Source of the DNA: Streptomyces chromofuscus | GTDB taxonomy: Bacteria > Actinomycetota > Actinomycetes > Streptomycetales > Streptomycetaceae | Direction: 5' to 3' | Length of the DNA stretch: 64,000 nucleotides | Assembly: GCF_015160875.1 (NCBI RefSeq) | Contig: NZ_CP063374.1 | Span: 682,001 to 746,000 of the forward strand | Shown: piece by piece, positions 1 to 9,490 of the stretch | How positions within the stretch are numbered: position 1 is the stretch's first letter | Layout: each line of letters begins with the position of its first letter | Position numbers and translations under genes: made by a program | The notes under the pieces: generated by a model | Databases searched by the model: none | What the model was told of the DNA's origin: nothing | Seen by the model: only the letters and a program-made list of their open reading frames with translations

Positions 1-86
1 GTGATGTCATGGGCCGGGTCCTGCCGCTTGAGCAGGATCGAGAGGTACAGGCCGGCGGGCCCGCCACCGACGCAGACGACCTTCAC
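1..86 (-). CDS. FAD-dependent monooxygenase, N-terminal fragment (runs off the window)
   Basis: Only the first 28 or so codons are present, reading leftwards from a GTG at 86. They encode a short beta strand followed by GGGPAGLY, the dinucleotide-binding fingerprint (GxGxxG type) that opens FAD-dependent aromatic hydroxylases. The pattern [19 protein letters not shown] resembles the start of salicylyl-CoA 5-hydroxylase-like proteins, but 28 residues cannot fix the substrate. An AGGAGG lies four bases upstream of the GTG, which supports this start. The rest of the gene lies outside the window. Confidence 0.75.
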   Translation of the reverse strand, partial: MKVVCVGGGPAGLYLSILLKRQDPAHDI

Positions 87-456
87 GCACCCTCCTGGTG
101 ATCACTCATGGCGCTGGTTCGGCTACGCACAGTAGCAGGCCGGGGCCGCCGTGATCAGGTTGTCGGATCGCGTCAGTTTCCCGGAGTGAGCCAGGCCACG
201 GCAGGCACGGGGGCCGGCGAAGGATCGACGGGAAGGCCGCTCCCGGGGGAAGGAATTCCCCCTTCCGGGGTGCGCCGGTCAGTCGCGTCGGCAAGATCGT
301 CCTGGTTCAACCTTGCATCGGATGTGGGCACTTGTCCGGATCGGAGCCAACCCGTCGCGGGCGATTTCTCCCACTCTTCGCCGCACCGATAGGCATGCGG
401 GGCCGTCAATCGAACGGCCTGCCGAAAGCAGCGTCCACTGAACCCTGGAGGTCCGC
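87..456. other. Intergenic region between the monooxygenase and melC1
   Basis: This 370-bp stretch separates two divergent genes and should hold both promoters. I see no convincing -10/-35 pair. The only clear signal is the GGAGGTCCGC ribosome-binding sequence just before melC1. Reading frames here look like out-of-frame GC-rich noise. Confidence 0.5.
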
Positions 457-864
457 ATGCCGGAACTCAGCCGTCGCCGTGCGCTCACCGCCGCGGCCGC
501 CCTCGCCGCGACCGCCGGCACCGCATCCGTCGTCGCGTCGGGAGCGGCGGCCGGCGCCGCCCCCGCCACCGCGCCGGAGGCGACCGGGCACGACCACGGC
601 CACGCCTCCCCCGCGCCCTTCGACGAGGTCTACAAGGGCCGCCGGATACAGGGCCGGCCGCTCGCCGGGGGCGGCCACCGGCATCACGGCGGCGGATACG
701 CCGTGTTCGTCGACGGCACGGAGCTGCACGTGATGCGGAACGCCGACGGCACCTGGATCAGCGTCGTCAGCCACTACGACCCGGTGCCCACCCCGCGTGC
801 CGCCGCGCGCGCCGCGGTCGACGAGCTCCAGGGCGCCGACCTCGTCCCCTTCCCCGCCAACTGA
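457..864 (+). CDS. melC1: Tyrosinase co-factor / copper chaperone MelC1
   Basis: This 135-residue protein is the helper that carries copper to apo-tyrosinase and escorts it out through the Tat pathway. It starts with a twin-arginine-type signal ([14 protein letters not shown]) followed by an Ala-rich stretch. The mature part contains several histidines ([24 protein letters not shown]), and the YAVFVDG strand carries the Tyr that in MelC1 structures sits in the tyrosinase active site. A GGAGG ribosome-binding site lies 7 bases before ATG 457. It is followed after 32 bp by melC2, the usual bicistronic melC operon. Identification is secure from sequence and context. Confidence 0.95.
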   Translation: MPELSRRRALTAAAALAATAGTASVVASGAAAGAAPATAPEATGHDHGHASPAPFDEVYKGRRIQGRPLAGGGHRHHGGGYAVFVDGTELHVMRNADGTWISVVSHYDPVPTPRAAARAAVDELQGADLVPFPAN

Positions 865-896
865 TCACCGCCGCACCGCACCTGGAGTCCCCGCAC

Positions 897-1778
897 ATGA
901 CCGTCCGCAAGAACCAGGCGAGCCTGATCACCGACGAGAGGCGGCGTTTCGTCGCCGCGCTCCTGGAGCTCAAGCGCAGCGGCCGTTACGACGAGTTCGT
1001 CACGACCCACAACGCCTTCGTCCTCGGTGACACCGACAACGGCGAACGCACCGGGCACCGTTCACCGTCCTTCCTGCCCTGGCACCGCAGATTCCTGCTG
1101 GACTTCGAGCTGGCGTTGCAGTCGGTGGACGCGTCGGTGGCGCTGCCCTACTGGGACTGGACCGCCGACCGTTCCGTGCGGTCCCCGCTGTGGGGACCGG
1201 ACTTCCTCGGCGGCAGCGGGCGGGCCCGGGACGGGCGGGTGACGGACGGGCCGTTCTCCGGGGCGAGCGGCAACTGGCCGATCACCGTACGGGTCGACGG
1301 GCGAACGTTCCTGCGCCGGTCGCTGGGCACCGCCGTGCGCGAGCTGCCGACACGGGCCGAGGTGGACTCGGTCCTCTCCATGGCGACGTACGACATGGCG
1401 CCGTGGAACAGCGCCTCCGACGGGTTCCGCAATCACCTGGAGGGCTGGCGCGGCGTCAATCTGCACAACCGGGTGCACGTCTGGGTCGGCGGCCAGATGG
1501 CCACCGGGGTCTCCCCCAACGACCCGGTGTTCTGGCTGCACCACGCCTTCGTCGACAAGCTGTGGGCCGAGTGGCAGCGCCTGCATCCGGCCTCCGGCTA
1601 CGTCCCGGCGGCGGGGACGCCGGACGTGGTCGACCTGAACGAGCCGATGAAGCCGTGGAACGACGTGACTCCGGCGGACCTGCTGGACCACACCGCCCAC
1701 TACACGTTCGACACGGACGCCCGGCGCCCCGGTGATCGCGGAACGCCCGGGCGGCGCGGGTCACTTGCGCGGCCGTGA
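897..1778 (+). CDS. melC2: Tyrosinase MelC2 (type-3 copper monophenol monooxygenase)
   Basis: The enzyme oxidises tyrosine to DOPA and dopaquinone, starting melanin synthesis, and is exported together with MelC1. The CuA ligands are His38, His54 and His63 (TTHNAF, GHRSPSFLPWHRRF). The CuB ligands lie in LHNRVHVWVGG and FWLHHAFVDKLW. The protein has no signal peptide of its own, as expected. At 293 residues it is about 20 longer than the usual 273. The extra Arg/Gly/Pro-rich tail after HYTFDTD looks like read-on into the intergenic region and overlaps the stop end of the convergent amidase gene by 18 bp. GGAGT lies before the ATG. Confidence 0.96.
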   Translation: MTVRKNQASLITDERRRFVAALLELKRSGRYDEFVTTHNAFVLGDTDNGERTGHRSPSFLPWHRRFLLDFELALQSVDASVALPYWDWTADRSVRSPLWGPDFLGGSGRARDGRVTDGPFSGASGNWPITVRVDGRTFLRRSLGTAVRELPTRAEVDSVLSMATYDMAPWNSASDGFRNHLEGWRGVNLHNRVHVWVGGQMATGVSPNDPVFWLHHAFVDKLWAEWQRLHPASGYVPAAGTPDVVDLNEPMKPWNDVTPADLLDHTAHYTFDTDARRPGDRGTPGRRGSLARP

Positions 1779-3752
1779 CGGTGATCCCGCCGCGGTGTGG
1801 CCGTTCACCACGTCCACGTCACTCGCCTTGACGTACGCGATCCGGTGGCCGAACTGGATCTCGTAGTACTCCTCGTCGCCCCGCACCACCAGGAACTCGC
1901 CGTCGGAGTCCGCCTTGTCGACATGGGAGCCGGCGACGCGGTCCTGGGTCACATAGCGCTGGCCGGTGAGGAGGCTGTACGGGAGCGGCGACTCTTCCTT
2001 CACCGGCACGTCGTCCGGGTAGGCCTCCGACTCCGGCAGGGCCCGCCCGTACACGGGGATCTCGCTCAGCCCCTCCTTCGGCGTCACCATCCGCCCGGTC
2101 GCGGCGACGGCCGTCGGGCGCGTCCTGGGGTTCTTGAACCACGCCTTGCCGCCCTGGTACCAGATCGCCGTCCAGTCGCCGTTGCGTCCGGCGACCGCGA
2201 AGGTCTGGCCCGCGGAGACCCTCGACCCGAGGTCGTTGACGTCTTCCGTGGAGGGGTCGCCCTCCGGGCGGCGGCCCGGGTCCTGGATCAGCGGCGCGTC
2301 GTCGCGGGGCTCGGTGTGCAGGCGGACGGCGCTGGAGCCGTGCGGGGCGCACGGCACACCGCTGGTCTTGCACCCGGTGAACAGCGGCTTGTGGGTGGTG
2401 TACTCCGGCAGCATCATCACCATGTCGCCGTCCCGGCCGGCCCTGCCGCGCAGGGGCGCCCCGAGCAGGTCGAAGTAGTGCTCCCAGTCCCAGAAGGGCC
2501 CCGGGTCGTCGTGCATGCTGGGGATGGTCACGCCCATCGGGGACGGCACGTTGTCGTGGCCGAAGATGTGCTGCCGGTCGAGCGGGACGTCGTACTTCTT
2601 GGCCAGGTAGCGCACCAGGCGGGCCGAGGCCTGGTACATCTGCTCGGTGTACCAGGTGTCGGGCTGGGCGAGGATGCCCTCGTGCTCGATGCCGATCGAG
2701 CGGGCGTTGATGTACTGGCTGCCGGAGTGCCGTGCCGCGTCCTTGGTCTTGACGTGCTGGATGACATGGCCGTCGCTGGAGCGGACCGAGTAGTGCCAGG
2801 ACACCTCGTTGGGATCCTGGACCGTCTCGAGCATGGCCGGCAGCGGGCCCTCGGTGTCGTGGATGACGATGTACTCGACCTTCTGGTCGTTGGGCCGGTC
2901 CGCGGGGTCGTAGTTGCCGTAGTAGCCGTCACCGATGTCGACGTACGGAGCCTTGACCCAGGAGCAGGACAGCTCCGGCGGGCACTCGATGTCCTTGGGC
3001 CGCCGCGGGTCGTAAGGCTGGGCCCGCACGCCCGGGCTGGCGGGGAGGGTGATGCGCTGCCCCGCGTCATTGGTGCGCCGCGCGCCGCGCCGGATCACGC
3101 TGAAGACGTCGTGCGCGTACGTGTTCGCCGACACGGAGTCGCCCACGCCGGGGAAGCGCGCCACCGCCTCCCACCAGTCGGCCGGGTCGGCGCTGAGCGG
3201 CTTGCCGAGTTCGCGTTGCGTCGCCGCGAGGAGTGCCGCGCCGCCGCGCACGTTGGCGGCGGGGTCCGTGCGCAGCCGTTCAACCGGGACCCCGATGAGG
3301 CGGGCGGCGCGCTGCAGGTCGGCGGGCTGGGCGGCGCGGCTGTTGCGGGAGCCCGTCCAGCGCGGCGAGGTCTGCGTACCGGCGAGCGGCCGGGTGCCCG
3401 CCTTCGGCAGCGCGCCCTGCACGTGGGGCACGTCCACCAGGTGCATCGGCCCGTAGCCGCCGACGACGCTCGGCGCCCCCCGGTGGGAGTCCCACCGTGA
3501 CTGCTGGTACGACACGCCCATGAGCACGCTGCGCGGCACACCGTACTCGTCCGCGGCGGCCGTGAAGACGTCCTGCAGACGCCGCTCGTCCGCCGCACCG
3601 CTCCCGACCGCCGCGCCGCTGCCGGCGGGTGGCACGCTCAGCAGCGTGACCAGCAGCGGGACCTGGAGTGCCATCGACGCGGTCACGCAGACGACCCGGC
3701 GGCGACGCCGGCGCGCGGCGTCCGGGACACGGGGGGCGGCGGGTTCTGTCAT
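1761..3752 (-). CDS. Secreted N-acetylmuramoyl-L-alanine amidase with SLT-like and SH3-like regions (copy 1)
   Basis: A peptidoglycan hydrolase of 663 residues cleaving the MurNAc-L-Ala bond. After a short Arg-rich N-terminus and a hydrophobic export segment (about residues 25-45) comes a lysozyme/SLT-like region ending GGYGPMHL. An Amidase_2 domain follows, with zinc ligands in IVIHDTEG, FGHDN and DDPGPFWDW; the C-terminus is SH3-like. The position expected for the SLT catalytic Glu is Gln (YQQSRWD), so that region may only bind glycan. The start at 3752 (MTEPAAPRV) is chosen because AGGAGG sits 7 bases upstream; the frame stays open to 3890 without support. A close paralogue lies at 58.8-60.7 kb. 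Confidence 0.92.
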   Translation of the reverse strand: MTEPAAPRVPDAARRRRRRVVCVTASMALQVPLLVTLLSVPPAGSGAAVGSGAADERRLQDVFTAAADEYGVPRSVLMGVSYQQSRWDSHRGAPSVVGGYGPMHLVDVPHVQGALPKAGTRPLAGTQTSPRWTGSRNSRAAQPADLQRAARLIGVPVERLRTDPAANVRGGAALLAATQRELGKPLSADPADWWEAVARFPGVGDSVSANTYAHDVFSVIRRGARRTNDAGQRITLPASPGVRAQPYDPRRPKDIECPPELSCSWVKAPYVDIGDGYYGNYDPADRPNDQKVEYIVIHDTEGPLPAMLETVQDPNEVSWHYSVRSSDGHVIQHVKTKDAARHSGSQYINARSIGIEHEGILAQPDTWYTEQMYQASARLVRYLAKKYDVPLDRQHIFGHDNVPSPMGVTIPSMHDDPGPFWDWEHYFDLLGAPLRGRAGRDGDMVMMLPEYTTHKPLFTGCKTSGVPCAPHGSSAVRLHTEPRDDAPLIQDPGRRPEGDPSTEDVNDLGSRVSAGQTFAVAGRNGDWTAIWYQGGKAWFKNPRTRPTAVAATGRMVTPKEGLSEIPVYGRALPESEAYPDDVPVKEESPLPYSLLTGQRYVTQDRVAGSHVDKADSDGEFLVVRGDEEYYEIQFGHRIAYVKASDVDVVNGHTAAGSPSRPRK

Positions 3753-3977
3753 CGAAGGGCCTCCTGCGATGGACGACGCGACCAGGACGGCGGAGATGCT
3801 CTCCACGTCACCCCTCGTACGCTTCCGTGCCCGCAGCGCCACGTCGCGCCAACCGTCACCGGGCTGGACCAGCCGCCCGCCACAGGCCACCCGGTCAGCG
3901 GCAGTACGTCCGCCCGGGCGTGCACGACCCTGCGCCCCCTTACCGATCGGTACGGTCCGGCACCGTCGGCGCGCTGT

Positions 3978-5555
3978 TCAGTACTGGACCGGGTCCACCT
4001 CCCAGTCGGGACGGCCCGGCATCGGCGGGGTCCGCTCCCCGTACAGCCACGCGTTCAGGAACGGCGTCAGGTCCTCGCCGGCCACCTCGGACGCGAGCCT
4101 GACGAAGTCCCGGGTGCCGGCCACCCGGCCGCGGTACCTCTTCACCCACGACCGCTCGATCCGGTCGAACGTCTCTTCGCCGACCTTCTCCCTGAGGGCG
4201 TACAGCACGAGCGCCGAGCCGTCGTACCGCATCACCTTGAACAGGGTCGGCTCGGTGGGTTCCGCGGGTGCCCCGGCGTCATGGCGCCACTGGTCGTGCT
4301 GCTCGTACGCCGACCGCATCGCGTCCTCGATGTCCACGCCGCCGTGGGCGTCGGAGTAGAGCCGCTCGTAGAAGCGGGCGTGTCCCTCGCTCAGCCACAG
4401 GTCGGACCATCGGCGGATGGCGACGCTGTTGCCGGTCCACTGGTGCGCCAGCTCGTGCACGAGGTCGCGTTCGGCGTCGACCCGGTCGGACAGCAGGTCG
4501 CCCCGCGGCAGCACGGACAGCGCCTGCGTCTCCAGCGCCACCGGCAGGTCGGTGTCCCCGACCAGGACGCCGTAGCGGCGGAAGGGGTACGGGCCGAGCC
4601 TGCGTTCCAGCCAGGTCAGGTGCTCCGAGGTGAGGGAGCGGTGCGTCTCGGTGTCGGTGACCAGGCCCTGCGGGACCACGTCCCGCACGGGCAGACCGCG
4701 CGGGCCGGTGCGGTCGACGAAGGCGAACCTCCCGATCGCCAGCTGCATCAGCTGCGCCGCGACCGGATGCTCCGAGTCGTACGTCCACCGGACCCGTCCG
4801 TCCGGTCGCCGGGCCCGCTCGACGAGCCGCCCGTTGGCCACCGCGCTGAGGCCCGGCGGGGTGGTGATGCGGAAGGTGACCGGCGCCCGCAGGCTGGGGT
4901 GGTCGTTCACCGGGAAGATCATCTTGGCGCCGTTGGGCTGCGCGCACACCACGGTGCCGTCGGGCGTGGGCACCCAGCCGTAGGCCTGGATCGCGTCGCC
5001 GCGCTGCCGCTGCTGGGTCGGGTCGGCGGTGTAGGCGACCCGCACGGTGAAGGCCTTGCCCCGGGGGATCGGCCGCGCGGGGGTGACGACGAGTTCGTCG
5101 CCGTCGCGTACGGCGGTCGCCCGTGCGCCGCCGACCGTGACGGTGTGCAACGTGTTGCCCGCGAAGTCGAGGTTGAAGCGGGACAGCGCCTGGGTGGCGG
5201 TGGCACTGACGGTGGTGCGGGCGGCGAAGGGCTTGCGCGGGGCGCGCCAGTCGAAGTCGAGCGTGTAGCGGCGGACCGTGTAGCCCCCGTTGCCGTCGAG
5301 CGGCATCAGCGGGTCGCCGATGCCCGGCGCGCCGGGGGTCGGGGCCGGGCCGGAGGAGGGGCCGCCGGACGGACCGTGGACGGGGTCGCCGCGGTGTGCG
5401 GTGGTCCGGGGGTCGCCGAAGGGAAGCACGCCGACGAGGACGGCGACGCAGGTGATGCAGCCCGCGCCGGCCAGGGCGAGGGCGAGGGACGTGCGGCGGG
5501 GGCGCCGCTGCCCGTCCGGCCCTTCCTCCGGGGAGCTGGTCATCGGCCTGTTCAC
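3978..5555 (-). CDS. M1-family zinc metallopeptidase, membrane-anchored or secreted
   Basis: A 525-residue aminopeptidase-N-like protein. The gluzincin motif HELAHQW is followed 18 residues later by the third zinc ligand in LWLSEG, which is the M1 HExxH-x18-E arrangement. An N-terminal hydrophobic segment after RRPRRTSLALALAG suggests export with a membrane anchor. A Pro/Gly/Ser linker precedes the beta-rich M1 N-terminal domain. The usual GAMEN substrate motif is represented by VALETQALSV. GTG 5555 gives the longest form; ATG 5543 is an equally plausible start and neither has a strong ribosome-binding site. It may trim peptides outside the cell. Confidence 0.9.
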   Translation of the reverse strand: MNRPMTSSPEEGPDGQRRPRRTSLALALAGAGCITCVAVLVGVLPFGDPRTTAHRGDPVHGPSGGPSSGPAPTPGAPGIGDPLMPLDGNGGYTVRRYTLDFDWRAPRKPFAARTTVSATATQALSRFNLDFAGNTLHTVTVGGARATAVRDGDELVVTPARPIPRGKAFTVRVAYTADPTQQRQRGDAIQAYGWVPTPDGTVVCAQPNGAKMIFPVNDHPSLRAPVTFRITTPPGLSAVANGRLVERARRPDGRVRWTYDSEHPVAAQLMQLAIGRFAFVDRTGPRGLPVRDVVPQGLVTDTETHRSLTSEHLTWLERRLGPYPFRRYGVLVGDTDLPVALETQALSVLPRGDLLSDRVDAERDLVHELAHQWTGNSVAIRRWSDLWLSEGHARFYERLYSDAHGGVDIEDAMRSAYEQHDQWRHDAGAPAEPTEPTLFKVMRYDGSALVLYALREKVGEETFDRIERSWVKRYRGRVAGTRDFVRLASEVAGEDLTPFLNAWLYGERTPPMPGRPDWEVDPVQY

Positions 5556-6101
5556 GGCAGCAACCGTCGGGGGTCGCGGCAGCCGACCGTCGTGATCGTC
5601 ATGGGGCGCACTATGCCAGCAAGATGTCCGTAAATCGGTTCATATGCGCGCGCCTTCCATCCGTGCGGACTACACCCCCGCACGAAAAAGGTTGCAACCG
5701 CTCACAGTGACATCCCTCACGCGGCCTGTGCGCATCAACGTGGCTCGGTAGTACGACGGACCTGGGCGATATAGAGGGACTTGCCGCACTGAATCAGACA
5801 AACGGCGCGCCTGGCCCACCACGATGAGCCCGGCAGGGCCCCGTCACGCCACCCACCCGGCGCACGCCACGCCTTGACGGCACGTCAGGCGCCGCTCCGG
5901 TTCCGGCGAGCCGGGTGAGCACACCCACGCGCCCGGTTCAAGGGCGATCGGGGTCTACGACGCGGGGTAGTAGTGGGCCTCGTTGCCCCCTACTCACGCC
6001 CGTCTTAACAATGACGGCCCCAGAAGGCGTCACCGCAGGTCAGACGCGGCTTCAGGCCGCGCCGGGCCCGGAGGCGACCCGCGACGATGGAGCGAGGTCC
6101 C
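5556..6101. other. Divergent intergenic region, no gene seen
   Basis: A 546-bp region between the M1 peptidase (leftwards) and the CAP-domain gene (rightwards). It contains a relatively AT-rich patch near 5620-5700 and a stretch at 5960-6010, where promoters for the two genes would be expected. I find no RNA gene or convincing ORF. The ribosome-binding site GGAGCGAGG for the CAP gene is at 6089-6097. Confidence 0.5.
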
Positions 6102-6791
6102 ATGAAGCACCGCAGGAAGACGCGCCACCGGCACATAGCCGTCGCCGCCGTCGCCCTCACCGCCCTGGCGGTACCGTCCGCCGCCATGGCCTGTTGGGAC
6201 GACGGCAGCGCGGAGGCCACCGAGTCCGCCAGGCCCTACGGCCAGTGGCGGAACTGGGTGAACGCGTCCGACTACCGGCAGACCACCGTGCCGCCGCGCA
6301 CCAGCGTGCCGGACTCGACGGCCGGCGCCGGGAGCGGCGCGCCCACCACGGCGCCGAGCACCCCCAGCGCGCCGACCACGGCCCCGAGCACCCCCAGCGC
6401 GCCCGCCACGGCGTCCAGCGCCGCACAGCGCGTCGTCGAGCTGGTGAACAGTGAGCGCGCCAAGGCCGGTTGCTCCGCCGTGAAGGTGAACGCGAAGCTC
6501 ACGCAGGCCGCCCAGGACCACAGCGCCGACATGGCGAGCCGCCGGACCATGTCGCACACGGGCTCCGACGGCTCGGACCCGGGCCGGCGGATCACGGCCG
6601 CCGGGTACACCTGGCAGACGTACGGCGAGAACGTCGCATATGGATACAGCACCCCGGAGCAGGTCATGGCGGGCTGGATGTCCAGCCCCGGCCACAAGCG
6701 GAACATCCTGAACTGCACGTTCAAGGAGATAGGCGTCGGCCTCGCACAGCCCGGCAACTACTGGACACAGGACTTCGGCACCGCCCGCTGA
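6102..6791 (+). CDS. Secreted CAP (SCP/PR1-like) domain protein
   Basis: A 229-residue exported protein. Residues 1-30 form a signal peptide (basic start, hydrophobic AVAAVALTALAV, then AAMA before Cys). A Thr/Pro/Ser linker follows, containing near-perfect repeats of TTAPSTPSAP encoded by 30-bp DNA repeats at about 6340-6420. The C-terminal 125 residues are a CAP domain with the characteristic AQDHSADMA, MSHTG, YGENVAYG and GHKRNILN signatures. ATG 6102 is preferred over 6087 because GGAGCGAGG precedes it. Bacterial CAP proteins are extracellular; their role is usually unknown. A strong terminator follows. Confidence 0.93.
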   Translation: MKHRRKTRHRHIAVAAVALTALAVPSAAMACWDDGSAEATESARPYGQWRNWVNASDYRQTTVPPRTSVPDSTAGAGSGAPTTAPSTPSAPTTAPSTPSAPATASSAAQRVVELVNSERAKAGCSAVKVNAKLTQAAQDHSADMASRRTMSHTGSDGSDPGRRITAAGYTWQTYGENVAYGYSTPEQVMAGWMSSPGHKRNILNCTFKEIGVGLAQPGNYWTQDFGTAR

Positions 6792-6803
6792 AGCAATCGA
6801 CCT

Positions 6804-6838
6804 GCTGCCGCCCCGGGACTGGTTCCCGGGGCGGCAGC
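6804..6838 (+). terminator. Rho-independent-type hairpin after the CAP gene
   Basis: A perfect 15-bp stem (GCTGCCGCCCCGGGA pairing with TCCCGGGGCGGCAGC) closes a 5-nt loop, beginning 12 bp after the CAP-gene stop. No T-run follows, as is common in Streptomyces. Confidence 0.88.
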
Positions 6839-7232
6839 GGCATGAGCAGCCGCCTTTTGTGCAGCTTCACACACATGGATCGCATGCAGCCCGATACGGC
6901 CATCTGCACGTCTATTCAACCAATTTTCACGAATTCCAGAATTCGCCTGTTTCAAGATGCCGCGCACGGCGTGCGGGGCTAACGTCAAGGGTGAGAGCCG
7001 CAAACGGGGGCTCGCCCCCGGCCGGCAAGGTTCCTGCACAGCGAGGACCGCGACCGTAGCGCCGCACGCGTGACACGGCGCGGAAACCATAGGCGGCGTC
7101 GGCGGCCGAGAGGTTGCTTCTCACATTTTGCGGCGACGCCCATGACCGCGCCGCTCGCCACATCAGCTATGGCCGCGGCCGTTCCTCTCGTGCGTGGGAG
7201 CAGCGCGAGACGATGGAAGGAAAGGTAAAACC
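6839..7232. other. Intergenic region with an AT-rich island and inverted repeat
   Basis: This 394-bp gap holds an unusually AT-rich patch around 6900-6960. Within it is a perfect 7-bp inverted repeat with a 2-bp spacer at 6930-6945 (CGAATTC-CA-GAATTCG). It lies about 290 bp upstream of the Asp/Gly-rich secreted protein gene and could be a regulator site or promoter region for it. GGAAGGAAAGG at 7215-7225 is the ribosome-binding site. No gene is visible. Confidence 0.55.
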
Positions 7233-7646
<414 letters not shown>

Positions 7647-7775
7647 CAGCTGTCCCAGCGGTACCAAGGCGATGCGCGACTCCCTTGCGGGGGCCGCGCA
7701 TTGCGGGTTTCAGCGTCGGTCGACCCGTCCCTGCCGCGGCGGGCCGAGGCGGTCAGTGCGTGTTCCCGGATCCGG

Positions 7776-8465
7776 TCACTGACCGTCGGCCGTACGGCAC
7801 TCCGGGTGGCCCCAGCCCTGGGCGTTCTTGGCGATCTGCTCGCCGGCCGCGTAGGCGCGCCCGCACACGCACCGGCCGGGGAACTTGGCCTTGAGGGTGC
7901 GGGCGGAACCGCCGCCCTTGCGGGTCGTCCTGGCCGTGGGTGACCTGCGCCGCGGGGCGGTCGGCGGGACGTCCGGGGCGGACGGCGGCTCCGGTGAGCC
8001 CAGGCCGCTGCCCGCGGGCTGCTGCGCGGAGGCGGCCTGGCTGGCCGCACGGTCGGCGAAGTCGTTCAGCGGATCGCCGTCGACCTGGTGGGCGGGGACG
8101 TAGCGGAACTCCACCGCGCGGCCGTCGAGCAGCTCGTCGATGCGGACGACCAGGTCCTGGTTGGCGACCGGCTTGCCGGCGGAGGTCTTCCAGCCGTTGC
8201 GCTTCCAGCCGGGCAGCCAGGAGGTGACGGCCTTCATCGCGTACTGGGAGTCCATCCGGATCTCCAGCGGGACGTCCGGGTCCGTCGCCGTCAGCAACCG
8301 CTCCAGCGCGGTCAGTTCGGCGACGTTGTTCGTGGCCCGGCCCAGCGGACCGGCTTCCCACCGGGTGGGGGTCTCGCCCTCGTCCGCGACGACCCAGGCC
8401 CAGCCGGCCGGTCCGGGGTTTCCCTTCGAAGCCCCGTCGCACGCGGCCACCACTCGTTCACGCAT
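7776..8465 (-). CDS. rnhA: Ribonuclease H family protein (RNase HI-type) with Cys-containing tail
   Basis: An RNase HI that cuts RNA in RNA-DNA hybrids. The catalytic carboxylates are visible: Asp in AACDGASKGNPGP, Glu in NNVAELTALE, Asp in RMDSQYAM and Asp in PLNDFADRA. The fold occupies about the first 150 residues. The remaining 80 are a Pro/Ser/Arg linker and a tail with Cys-x-Cys and a His-Pro-Glu-Cys (CVCGRAY...HPEC), a possible small zinc knuckle. ATG 8465 starts close to the first strand as in homologues; ATG 8477 in the same frame is possible. Confidence 0.9.
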   Translation of the reverse strand: MRERVVAACDGASKGNPGPAGWAWVVADEGETPTRWEAGPLGRATNNVAELTALERLLTATDPDVPLEIRMDSQYAMKAVTSWLPGWKRNGWKTSAGKPVANQDLVVRIDELLDGRAVEFRYVPAHQVDGDPLNDFADRAASQAASAQQPAGSGLGSPEPPSAPDVPPTAPRRRSPTARTTRKGGGSARTLKAKFPGRCVCGRAYAAGEQIAKNAQGWGHPECRTADGQ

Positions 8466-8487
8466 GCGTCCGATCATGCCATGAACG

Positions 8488-8520
8488 GGCCAGGCCCCTG
8501 ATCGGAGCGGGGGCCGGGCC
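8488..8520 (-). terminator. Hairpin between the VOC gene and RNase H gene
   Basis: GGCCAGGCCCC pairs with GGGGCCGGGCC (one mismatch, 10 of 11 pairs) just downstream of the leftward VOC gene's stop codon. It would separate that gene from rnhA, which is read in the same direction. Confidence 0.55.
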
Positions 8521-8522
8521 GG

Positions 8523-9323
8523 TCAGGAGGCGTCGCTCAGGTCCGGCATCTCCCCGACGGTGGTCGTGGTGTCGATCACCGAGAAGTTGGCGCCCTGCGG
8601 GTCGCTGATCGCGGCGAACCGCCCGAACGGGCTGTCCATCGGCCCGAACCGCAGCACGCCGCCCAGCTCCGTCGCCCGCGCCACGGCGTCGTCGCAGTCG
8701 GTGACGGTGAAGTAGACGTTGATGTAGTGCGGTGCCTCGGGCGGGAACTCGTCGGTCATCTTCATCCGGCCCAGGACGGGATTGCCCCCCAGGTTGAAGA
8801 TCCGGAAGTCGACGCCGTCGTCCTCCATCTGCTGCGCCGTGTACGGGAAGACCGCGCAGAAGAAGGTGTCGGACTTCTCGGGTTCACGGGTGAAGACCTC
8901 CGCCCAGCAGTAGGCGCCCGGCTGCTCCATGGGCGCCTCGAACCCCTTGTGGGTGCCCGGTTGCCACACGCCGAAGACGACACCGGTCGGGTCACCGGCC
9001 AGGCACATGCTGCCGGCGTCCCCCACCCGCACGGGTTCCATCAGCACCTGGCCGCCCCTGTCACGGATTCGGCCGGCCGTGGCGACGACGTCCCGTGACG
9101 CGAAGTACAGACACCACTGCGCCTGGCTCTCCTGGCCGGGCATGGGCGGTACCACGGCGGCGACCGCCTTGCCGTTGGCGTAGGCCTGGCTGTAGGTGCC
9201 GAGGTCCGTCTCCACCTCGCCGAAGGTCCAGCCGAGGACGTCGCCGTAGAAGGCCTTGGCTCCCTCGACGTCGCTGTGCATCGCGTCGGCCCACATGGGA
9301 GTTCCCTCTGGTTGCACCGCCAT
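8523..9323 (-). CDS. VOC-superfamily protein with two glyoxalase-like halves
   Basis: A 266-residue protein formed by two vicinal-oxygen-chelate modules. Each half has the betaalphabetabetabeta pattern: first [22 protein letters not shown] to [10 protein letters not shown], then [22 protein letters not shown] to [11 protein letters not shown]. Family members include glyoxalases, dioxygenases and antibiotic-binding proteins. Typical metal-binding His/Glu are not all evident, so enzymatic activity is uncertain. GGAAGGG upstream supports ATG 9323. No functional link with neighbours is evident. Confidence 0.88.
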   Translation of the reverse strand: MAVQPEGTPMWADAMHSDVEGAKAFYGDVLGWTFGEVETDLGTYSQAYANGKAVAAVVPPMPGQESQAQWCLYFASRDVVATAGRIRDRGGQVLMEPVRVGDAGSMCLAGDPTGVVFGVWQPGTHKGFEAPMEQPGAYCWAEVFTREPEKSDTFFCAVFPYTAQQMEDDGVDFRIFNLGGNPVLGRMKMTDEFPPEAPHYINVYFTVTDCDDAVARATELGGVLRFGPMDSPFGRFAAISDPQGANFSVIDTTTTVGEMPDLSDAS

Positions 9324-9490
9324 GGCCGTGGCCCTTCCGGATGGGTGGGGTGGTCCGATTCCTCACGCTAGCCACCGGCCGGGGGACCCGCGCGCCGAAC
9401 GCGCCCTTCAGCCCCAGACTGGGAAGGGATCCGGTCGAAGGGGGCCGGACACCGCGGGCAGGGGGGTTCTTCCGGAAAGCGGGGCGCGCG

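Noticed and set aside
457..1778. melC genes as part of a larger biosynthetic cluster
   Set aside because: The flanking genes are a monooxygenase fragment and a cell-wall amidase; no scaffold synthase or tailoring set is present. It is the normal stand-alone melanin operon.
1761..3500. Long plus-strand frame at 1797-3500
   Set aside because: It is antisense to the amidase and has no start signal or recognisable domain.
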